From Zoogloea oryzae (GTDB lineage Bacteria; Pseudomonadota; Gammaproteobacteria; Burkholderiales; Rhodocyclaceae), in NCBI RefSeq assembly GCF_030161255.1, contig NZ_BSPX01000001.1, positions 124,001 through 188,000 on the forward strand: a DNA stretch of 64,000 nucleotides, written 5' to 3'. The notes beneath the pieces were generated by a model. It did no database searches and had not been told where the DNA came from. It worked only from the letters and a program-made list of their open reading frames with translations. The translations under genes were made by a program, and so were the position numbers. Shown here in pieces: positions 58,254 through 64,000 of the stretch (the stretch's first letter is position 1; each line of letters opens with the position of its first letter).

Positions 58254-59278
58254 TCGGAAGTCCGGGTCAGGAACATGGCGTCGCCGTAGCTGAAGAAGCG
58301 GTAGCGCTCGGCGATGGCGTGGGCGTAGGCGCGGCGGATGGTGTCCATGCCGGCGAAGGCGGAGACGAGCATCAGCAGCGTGGATTTCGGCAGGTGGAAG
58401 TTGGTGATGAGCGCGTCGGCCACGTTGAAGTGGTAGCCCGGCAGGATGAACAGGTCGCTCTCGGCCTCGCCGGCGACAGCCTGGCCACCCTTGGCGCAGG
58501 ATTCCAGTGCCCGCATGCTGGTGGTGCCGACACACACCACGCGCTTGCCGGCGGCCTTGGTGGCGGCGATGGCATCGACGGTGGCCTGGGGCACGAAGTA
58601 GGCCTCGGTGTGCATCTTGTGTTCGGACAGATCGTGGACGCGCACCGGCTGGAAGGTGCCGGCGCCCACGTTGAGCGTCACGAAGGCGCTATTCACGCCC
58701 ATCTGGGCGAGGCGAGCGAGGAGGGGTTCGTCGAAGTGAAGGCCGGCGGTGGGTGCGGCGACCGAGCCCGGATTCTTCGCGAAAACCGTCTGGTAACGGG
58801 ATTCGTCGGTATTGCCGGCGGCGCGCTCGATGTACGGCGGCAGCGGCAGACGCCCGTGCCTTTCGAGCAGTACGACGAGATCCTCGCCGGCCGGGAAGCG
58901 CAGGTGGAAGAACTCGCCGGCGCGGCCGAGTACTTCGACTTCAAGCGCGCCTTCGAGCATCAGCCGGGTGCCCGGCTTGGGTGACTTGCTGGCGCGGATC
59001 TGGGCGAGGGCTTCGTGGGCGCCCAGCGGGCGCTCGATCATCACCTCGACCTGGCCGCCGGTGTCCTTGGTGCCGAACAGGCGGGCGTGGATCACCCGGG
59101 TGTCGTTGAAGACCAGCAGGTCACCTGGGGAAAGCAGGGCGGGAAGATCGGCAAAATGCAGGTCGGCCAGCTGCGGGCCAACCTGCAGCAGGCGGCTGTC
59201 GGTGCGGCGGTCGAGGGGAGCCTGGGCAATCAGTTCCTGAGGGAGCGGGTAATCGAAATCGTCTAGGGTCCAGGCCAT
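58250..59278 (-). CDS. queA: S-adenosylmethionine:tRNA ribosyltransferase-isomerase
   Basis: Transfers and isomerises the ribosyl part of SAM onto preQ1-tRNA to give epoxyqueuosine. The protein has 342 residues. It opens MAWTLDDFDYPLPQELIAQ and shows the family motifs LVFNDTRVIHARL, SVAAPTAGLHFDEPLL and TLNVGAGTFQPVR, and the LITNFHLPKSTLLMLVSAF end. It is the first gene of the queA-tgt pair and is divergent from tRNA-Leu with only 58 nt between. Confidence 0.97.
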   Translation of the reverse strand: MAWTLDDFDYPLPQELIAQAPLDRRTDSRLLQVGPQLADLHFADLPALLSPGDLLVFNDTRVIHARLFGTKDTGGQVEVMIERPLGAHEALAQIRASKSPKPGTRLMLEGALEVEVLGRAGEFFHLRFPAGEDLVVLLERHGRLPLPPYIERAAGNTDESRYQTVFAKNPGSVAAPTAGLHFDEPLLARLAQMGVNSAFVTLNVGAGTFQPVRVHDLSEHKMHTEAYFVPQATVDAIAATKAAGKRVVCVGTTSMRALESCAKGGQAVAGEAESDLFILPGYHFNVADALITNFHLPKSTLLMLVSAFAGMDTIRRAYAHAIAERYRFFSYGDAMFLTRTSE

Positions 59279-59293
59279 GAGTCTTGGGGCGAG

Positions 59294-59322
59294 TTGATGC
59301 AATAAGCAGATTCGTAGATAAT
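59294..59322 (+). promoter_or_regulatory. Predicted promoter of tRNA-Leu
   Basis: TTGATG (59294-59299), 17-nt spacer, GATAAT (59317-59322). The mature tRNA begins 15 nt after the -10. Confidence 0.65.
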
Positions 59323-59336
59323 GTGCGGCTTCCCAT

Positions 59337-59421
59337 GCCGGGATGGCGGAATCGGTAGACGCAGCGGATTCAAAATCCGCCGCCGCAAGGTGTGTGGGTT
59401 CGAGTCCCACTCCCGGCACCA
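59337..59421 (+). tRNA. tRNA-Leu (anticodon CAA)
   Basis: An 85-nt type II tRNA with the acceptor stem GCCGGGA/TCCCGGC, the anticodon stem GCGGA/TCCGC enclosing TTCAAAA (anticodon CAA, reads UUG), a long variable arm (CCGCAAGG region), T-arm GTGGGTTCGAGTCCCAC and an encoded CCA end. No inserted element or duplicated 3' end was seen beside it. Confidence 0.96.
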
Positions 59422-59451
59422 ATAAAATCAATGGGTTAGAAAATTGTAGCA

Positions 59452-59477
59452 AAAAACGGGCTGGTTTTTCCGTTTTT
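59452..59477 (+). terminator. Possible terminator after tRNA-Leu
   Basis: AAAAACGG (59452-59459) can pair with CCGTTTTT (59470-59477) around a 10-nt loop that is itself T-rich. A weak stem; the most likely end of the tRNA transcript. Confidence 0.4.
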
Positions 59478-59547
59478 GGTGCAAATTTGGCCCGATTGGT
59501 TTCTGCATCTCCTGATTTTCCCTTCTGTCGCTCCCGGATTAGCCGCC

Positions 59548-60501
59548 ATGGCCCTCGACCCCCAAGCCCAGGCCCTGCTTGCCATGATTTATCGCGTCGG
59601 TGCGCCGCGTTTCCACGAGCTGGATACGCATCAGGCCCGACGTTCCTTCGAGAAGCTTCAAGGCACCTTCGGGCCCGAAGCACGAGCCGTGTCATCGGTG
59701 ACCGAAGTGCCGATTCCGGCGACCCACGCGAAGGATGGCGTGATCATGGCGCGGCTTTACCGGCCGCTCTCGGCTGGTCCGGACGATATCCTGCCGGTGG
59801 CTTTCTATTTTCACGGTGGAGGCTGGTGCATCGGCGATGTGGCGAGCTACGACGGCCTGTGCCGCGAGCTGGCGCATCTCGGCGGCGTGGCCGTGCTGTC
59901 GGTGGATTACCGGCTGGCGCCCGAACATCCGTTTCCGACCGCCGTTGAAGACGCACTGCGCGCCGTGACCTGGAGCCTCGCCAATGCAGTGTTGCTGGGG
60001 ATCGATCCGAGCCGTTTTGCGCTGGCCGGCGATAGTGCAGGCGGCACGCTGAGCGCCGTCACGGCCCTCCAGCTGCGTAACGCCAACGGCCCCCAGGCCG
60101 CGCTGCAGCTGCTGATCTACCCGTGCACCGACATCCTCAGCCAGCGCCCGTCCCGGCGCGAGTTTGCCAGCGGCTACTTTCTGGATACCGAGAGCCTCGC
60201 GTGGTTCTTCGAGCGCTACCTGCCCAATCAGGACGACTGGCAGGACTGGCGCGCATCGCCGATCAATGCCGGGCGTTTCGACGGCCTGCCGCCGGCCACC
60301 TTCATCCTCGCCGAATGCGATCCGCTCACCGATGACGGCAAGGCCTACGCAGCGCTGCTCGGTGAAGCCGGAGTGCCGGTGACTGTGCATGAGTTCGAAG
60401 GCATGGTCCACGGCTTCTTCTCGCTGGGAAAGTATTTTCCGCAGGCGGTGAAGGCGGTGGAGCGGGCAGGGGGTGCGCTGAGGGCTGCGCTGCTGGGGTG
60501 A
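59548..60501 (+). CDS. Alpha/beta hydrolase, hormone-sensitive-lipase type esterase
   Basis: A 317-residue cytoplasmic carboxylesterase-like enzyme. The oxyanion motif HGGGW (YFHGGGWCIGD), the nucleophile motif GDSAGG and the acid/base residues in LAECDPLTDDG and EGMVHGFFSLG identify the bacterial HSL (family IV) group. Its substrate is not predictable. The ATG at 59548 was chosen as the point where homology-like sequence (MALDPQAQALLAMI) begins. It stands alone between tRNA-Leu and the convergent cyclase gene. Confidence 0.9.
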   Translation: MALDPQAQALLAMIYRVGAPRFHELDTHQARRSFEKLQGTFGPEARAVSSVTEVPIPATHAKDGVIMARLYRPLSAGPDDILPVAFYFHGGGWCIGDVASYDGLCRELAHLGGVAVLSVDYRLAPEHPFPTAVEDALRAVTWSLANAVLLGIDPSRFALAGDSAGGTLSAVTALQLRNANGPQAALQLLIYPCTDILSQRPSRREFASGYFLDTESLAWFFERYLPNQDDWQDWRASPINAGRFDGLPPATFILAECDPLTDDGKAYAALLGEAGVPVTVHEFEGMVHGFFSLGKYFPQAVKAVERAGGALRAALLG

Positions 60502-60537
60502 TGTTTGGCCTGGGCGGCGTGCCCGGCCTGCGTCAGC

Positions 60538-61434
60538 CTAGATGCAGACGAAGCTGACCACGTGAGGGCTGCTGGAGCAGCTGCGGCCGAGGGCAAACTG
60601 GCCACGGCCCCGCAGCACGACCTCCTCGCGGGATAGCAGGAATTCCCGTTCGCCTTCGATCTGCACGAAGGTGCCGTTGCTGCTGCGGTCGATGAGCACG
60701 AACTTGTCGCCACGCAGTTCGATCTCCGCATGGCGCCGCGACGACTGAGTGTCGCCCACGACCAGATCGGCTGCCGGATCGCGTCCGATGCGAGCGCTCG
60801 GTCGGGTTGAATTGAGCACCAGCGAGGTCGAGTCGAGATAAAGGCGCAGCTCCGGCTCGGTGTCGAGCAGGAAGTGATCGCTCTGGACGATGGTGAGTTC
60901 GCCCACCGCTTCGCACATCAACTCGCACAGCTCCACCGGGCGGGTCACGCCGCGAATCACCCGGGGCGGCAGGGCGTGCAGCACCGACCGCCATTCGGGC
61001 CCGAGCCGGCGGGCGGTTTCGCTCGAAGTGATGGCCTTGCCCGGCGACGCGAGTTCGGCCAGGCGGGCGGCGAAATTGACGGTGTCGCCGAAAACATCCG
61101 TACCGCTGGCGACGACGGCCCCGAAGTGAAAACCGATGCGCACGGCCAGACGTTGCTGCTCGGCGGTGCTGGGGAGTTCCTTCAGGGTCTGGTGGATCGC
61201 CAGGGTGGCGTCGGCAGCGCTGTCGGCATCGCTGAAGACGGCCATCAGGCCGTCGCCGGTGTGCTTGACGACGCGGCCACGCTTGGTTTCGACAGCGATC
61301 CGCATGGCGCGGATGCTGCGGTCGACAACCTCGAACGCCGAAGTGTCACCCACGCGCTGATATAGCTGTGTGCTGCCCACAAGATCGGCAAACAGGACAG
61401 CGCATTCCTTGGCGGGGTGAGAGGAGTCCGACAT
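60538..61434 (-). CDS. Class III adenylate cyclase fused to an FHA domain
   Basis: A 298-residue soluble protein. The cyclase domain (about 10-185) has both metal aspartates (D17 in LFADLVGST, D61 in HTGDG), the adenine-selecting K57 and D117, and the transition-state pair N120/R124 (FGDTVNFAARL), so it should be an active adenylate cyclase. The C-terminal FHA domain (about 195-290) has GRDP, SSRRHAE and DRSSNGTFV, the residues that bind phosphothreonine. The cyclase-then-FHA order suggests that phosphorylation of a partner protein controls cAMP production. No kinase gene is adjacent. It is convergent with the hydrolase gene. Confidence 0.9.
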   Translation of the reverse strand: MSDSSHPAKECAVLFADLVGSTQLYQRVGDTSAFEVVDRSIRAMRIAVETKRGRVVKHTGDGLMAVFSDADSAADATLAIHQTLKELPSTAEQQRLAVRIGFHFGAVVASGTDVFGDTVNFAARLAELASPGKAITSSETARRLGPEWRSVLHALPPRVIRGVTRPVELCELMCEAVGELTIVQSDHFLLDTEPELRLYLDSTSLVLNSTRPSARIGRDPAADLVVGDTQSSRRHAEIELRGDKFVLIDRSSNGTFVQIEGEREFLLSREEVVLRGRGQFALGRSCSSSPHVVSFVCI

Positions 61435-61696
61435 CTGATAGTGGTTGGCTAGCGAGCCGTGATTTTAGCGGACTACGTGACTTTTTCCGCACACCGGAAG
61501 GTAACAAATTTTGCCCCCATCTGTCGCGCCGCCTGTCGGTCTGAAGCGGGCGGCAGTCGGTTTTAAGAGGTAGATTGAATTTTCCTTGATCTAAACGGCC
61601 TCAAGGGGGGCTGTGAGGTGGGATAATGATGTATTCGGCTACATATTTCGCTTGGCGATCGTCCTTGATGCGTCAGGTCTGTCTGGAAGGAGTTTC

Positions 61697-62941
61697 ATGA
61701 AACGAGTTGATGATTTCCGTCTGCGCTTTGGCAAGCAGGAGCTGGTGCCCATCGTGGTTGGCGGGATGGGGGTGGATATCTCCACCGCTGACCTGGCGTT
61801 GGAAGTGGCGCGGCTGGGCGGAATAGGTCACATCTCGGATGCGATGGTCAAGACGGTAGCCGATCGCCGATTCAATACCAAATACGTCAAGGAAAAGCTC
61901 AAGCTCTACAAGTACAACGTCGAGAACCCCGACAAGTCGGTCGTCCAGTTCGATCTCGGCCAGCTTGCCGAGGCGACCCGCCTGCACGTGGGCAAGACGA
62001 TGGAGGCCAAGAAGGGCCCCGGCATGATCTTCGTGAACTGCATGGAAAAGCTCACGATGAACGCCCCGAAGGAAACCCTTCGGGTGCGTCTGGCCACTGC
62101 GCTGGATGCTGGCGTCGATGGCATCACGCTTGCTGCCGGCCTGCACCTGGGTTCGTTCGCGCTGATCGAGGATCATCCCCGTTTCCGTGATGCCAAGCTC
62201 GGCATCATCGTGTCGTCGCTGCGGGCGCTGCAGCTTTTCCTGCGCAAGAGCGCGCGCACCAACCGCCTCCCCGACTACGTGGTGGTCGAAGGCCCGCTTG
62301 CCGGTGGTCACCTGGGTTTTGGCATGGACTGGGCGCAGTACGACCTGGCCACCATCGTCGCCGAGATCCATGCCTGGCTGATTGCCGAGAAACTCGACAT
62401 TCCGCTGATCCCGGCGGGTGGCATCTTCACCGGTAGCGATGCGGTGTCCTTCCTCGAAAACGGCGCTGCGGCCGTGCAGGTGGCGACTCGTTTCACGGTT
62501 ACCACCGAATGTGGTCTGCCCGAGAAGGTGCAGCAGGAGTATTTCCGCGCCAGCGAAGAAAACATCGTCGTGAATCAGGTGTCGCCGACCGGCTACCCGA
62601 TGCGGATGCTCACCAACAGCCCAGCCATCGGCTCCGGCATCCGCCCGAACTGCGAGGCCTATGGCTATCTGCTCGACGCCAACGGCAGCTGTGCCTACAT
62701 CCAGGCCTACAACCGCGAAGTCGCGGCTCATCCGGGCGCCAAGCGGGTGTCGGTGATGGATAAGACCTGTCTGTGCACCCACATGCGCAACTTCGACTGC
62801 TGGACCTGCGGGCACTACACCTATCGCCTGAAGGACACCACCCGCAAGGCGGAAGACGGCAGCTACCAGATCCTCTCTGCCGAGCACGTCTTCAACGACT
62901 ATCAGTTCAGCACCGACAACAAGATTGCGCTGCCTGATTGA
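61697..62941 (+). CDS. Nitronate monooxygenase-like FMN protein with C-terminal cysteine cluster
   Basis: A 414-residue TIM-barrel flavoprotein of the nitronate monooxygenase/2-nitropropane dioxygenase family. FMN-binding segments are PIVVGGMGVDIS near the start, EGPLAGGHLGFG (about 198-209) and PAGGIFTGSDA (about 239-249). Unlike typical members of about 320-350 residues, it has a C-terminal extension with C358-x-C360-x7-C368-x2-C371 (KTCLCTHMRNFDCWTCGHY), which looks like a metal or iron-sulfur site; C319 and C332 may add to it. The start at 61697 has GGAAGGAG 5 nt upstream. A bidirectional terminator follows. The real substrate is unknown. Confidence 0.88.
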   Translation: MKRVDDFRLRFGKQELVPIVVGGMGVDISTADLALEVARLGGIGHISDAMVKTVADRRFNTKYVKEKLKLYKYNVENPDKSVVQFDLGQLAEATRLHVGKTMEAKKGPGMIFVNCMEKLTMNAPKETLRVRLATALDAGVDGITLAAGLHLGSFALIEDHPRFRDAKLGIIVSSLRALQLFLRKSARTNRLPDYVVVEGPLAGGHLGFGMDWAQYDLATIVAEIHAWLIAEKLDIPLIPAGGIFTGSDAVSFLENGAAAVQVATRFTVTTECGLPEKVQQEYFRASEENIVVNQVSPTGYPMRMLTNSPAIGSGIRPNCEAYGYLLDANGSCAYIQAYNREVAAHPGAKRVSVMDKTCLCTHMRNFDCWTCGHYTYRLKDTTRKAEDGSYQILSAEHVFNDYQFSTDNKIALPD

Positions 62942-62958
62942 TCTGCGGTTTCCGCAAT

Positions 62959-62987
62959 AAAAAACCCGGCCTTGCGCCGGGTTTTTT
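62959..62987. terminator. Bidirectional terminator
   Basis: CCCGGC (62965-62970), loop CTTGC, GCCGGG (62976-62981), with an A-run on the left and TTTTTT on the right. It lies between convergent genes. Confidence 0.85.
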
Positions 62988-62991
62988 ATTG

Positions 62992-63981
62992 TCAGAAGAA
63001 TCGCTTCAAGGCGTCACCCGGAATGTCCATTCCGGTACTGCGGGCGCGCTTGAGAAGTTCCCAGTAATAACGGTAGGACGCCCGGTCGTGCAGCTTTCCG
63101 GCGTGCTGGATCGGACCCCAGTGCTTGTCCTGGGCAGCGATCAGGATGCTCGCCGCCTCCTCGACTTCGGTGAAGTCGGGGCGCATGGCTTCGACGATCG
63201 GGACGATCTGGTTCGGGTGAATGCTCCACATGCGCAGATAACCGAACTCCTTGCGGGCACGCTCGGCGTCGTGGCGGATGTAGGCCAGATCCTTGAGCTC
63301 GGTGGTGACGTTGTGGGAGGGCACGACGCCGTTGGCGAGGGCTGCGGCGGAGATATCGCACTTGGCGCGAATGACCAGCGGGTGTTCAAACTGGCCGGGG
63401 CTGCGCATCACCGCGCCGGGGATTGCGCCGTGGTGACCGCTGACGAAATCCATCAGACCGAAGTCGAGGGATTCCACACGATCCAGTGCAGCGATCTCCC
63501 AGGCGTCGCGCAGGGCGCCGTGGGTCTCGATGAGCACATGAACCGGAATCTCCCGCTTGATGCCGTGGCGTTCTTCGGCGTTGCGGATCGCCTCGATCTG
63601 GTGGGCGGCATCGGCGACGCTGCGGGGCTTGGGGATGGTCAGGAAGGCGAGCCGCTCGCCGGCCTGGCCGACCAGGATGTCTACGTCCTGCTCCCAGTGG
63701 GCGTGGGTGATGTCGTGGATGCGGGCACCGACGCGGCCGAAGCGGTTGTCACCGGACATGACGAGTTCCGCTGCCATCGCCGCGTGCTCTGCCTCGGCGC
63801 CGGCGTGGGCGCCATCCTCGCAGTCACAGGTGATGTCGAACACCGGCCCGAGCTCATGCTGAAGGCTCAGGGCCTTGCGCATCAGCTTTTCACTGCCAGC
63901 GTAATGGTCGACGGCTGGGAGGATGGGGAAGGGCTTTTCGCCCTGGAAGAGCACGTGGTCGGGATGCGGCAAGGCGGACAT
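62992..63981 (-). CDS. CoA-ester lyase of the HpcH/HpaI (malyl-CoA/citramalyl-CoA lyase) family
   Basis: A 329-residue TIM-barrel lyase expected to split a 3-hydroxyacyl-CoA such as malyl-CoA, citramalyl-CoA or beta-methylmalyl-CoA with Mg2+. Visible features are the acidic TCDCEDGAHAG near residue 51, the catalytic-type glutamate in HVLIETHGALRDAWEIAAL, DFGLMDFVSGHHGA (metal region) and SIHPNQIVPIVEAM. The exact substrate cannot be told from sequence; no partner genes of a CoA pathway are visible before the window ends. The ATG at 63981 leaves only 19 nt to the window edge, so its promoter is not seen. Confidence 0.88.
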   Translation of the reverse strand: MSALPHPDHVLFQGEKPFPILPAVDHYAGSEKLMRKALSLQHELGPVFDITCDCEDGAHAGAEAEHAAMAAELVMSGDNRFGRVGARIHDITHAHWEQDVDILVGQAGERLAFLTIPKPRSVADAAHQIEAIRNAEERHGIKREIPVHVLIETHGALRDAWEIAALDRVESLDFGLMDFVSGHHGAIPGAVMRSPGQFEHPLVIRAKCDISAAALANGVVPSHNVTTELKDLAYIRHDAERARKEFGYLRMWSIHPNQIVPIVEAMRPDFTEVEEAASILIAAQDKHWGPIQHAGKLHDRASYRYYWELLKRARSTGMDIPGDALKRFF

Positions 63982-64000
63982 GGCGGATACTCGAAGTGAT

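Noticed and set aside
59337..59480. tRNA-Leu as a possible integration site of a mobile element
   Set aside because: No integrase gene, no direct repeat of the tRNA 3' end and no composition change downstream.
61560..61640. FNR-like site or sigma-70 promoter before the nitronate monooxygenase-like gene
   Set aside because: TTGAT and CTCAA halves have the wrong spacing, and GATAAT at 61622 has no -35 partner at 16-18 nt.

Overview
The window is a GC-rich chromosomal segment from a betaproteobacterium, most likely of the order Rhodocyclales. This rests on protein character and on gene clusters typical of that group: ilvB-ilvN-ilvC-pssA-leuA, sigma factor-DUF3619-DUF3106-RDD, rpsP-rimM-trmD-rplS, xseB-ispA-dxs, and ribF-ileS-lspA-fkpB-ispH. 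No phage, insertion sequence or CRISPR array was seen. The species cannot be named from the sequence alone.

Region 1 (1-25462) is mostly housekeeping. It holds the 5' part of valS, an acidic unknown protein, holC and pepA on the minus strand, then divergent lptF-lptG for lipopolysaccharide export. Next come a minus-strand operon of an ECF-like sigma factor with DUF3619, DUF3106 and RDD proteins, and the branched-chain amino acid cluster ilvB-ilvN-ilvC, pssA, leuA. A DUF2069 protein, a WrbA-like flavoprotein, a YihY-type membrane protein and an unknown protein with a possible PilZ-like tail follow. The region closes with rpsP-rimM-trmD-rplS, folE2, dxs-ispA-xseB and a divergent Rieske oxygenase.

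Region 2 (25566-50851) is a complete Lap-type biofilm adhesion locus. It encodes a TolC-like outer-membrane protein with an extra NTF2-like tail (LapE), a periplasmic cysteine protease (LapG), a catalytically degenerate GGDEF-EAL receptor (LapD), and a 5244-residue repeat adhesin (LapA-like). A LuxR-type regulator, the membrane-fusion protein (LapC) and the ABC transporter (LapB) complete it. Expected logic, from the Pseudomonas fluorescens paradigm: LapBCE exports the adhesin, whose N-terminal retention module keeps it anchored. When c-di-GMP is high LapD sequesters LapG; when it falls LapG cuts at the di-alanine site and the cell detaches. The adhesin carries 17 cadherin-like and 22 VCBS-like domains, a von Willebrand A domain, a PA14-like domain and RTX repeats.

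Region 3 (51063-64000) returns to housekeeping: a small unknown protein, ispH, fkpB, lspA, ileS, ribF, tgt and queA on the minus strand. It continues with tRNA-Leu(CAA), an alpha/beta hydrolase, an adenylate cyclase fused to an FHA domain, a nitronate monooxygenase-like flavoprotein with a cysteine cluster, and a CoA-ester lyase. Minus-strand operons often use 4-nt ATGA overlaps, and several genes appear to use GTG, TTG or even CTG starts.
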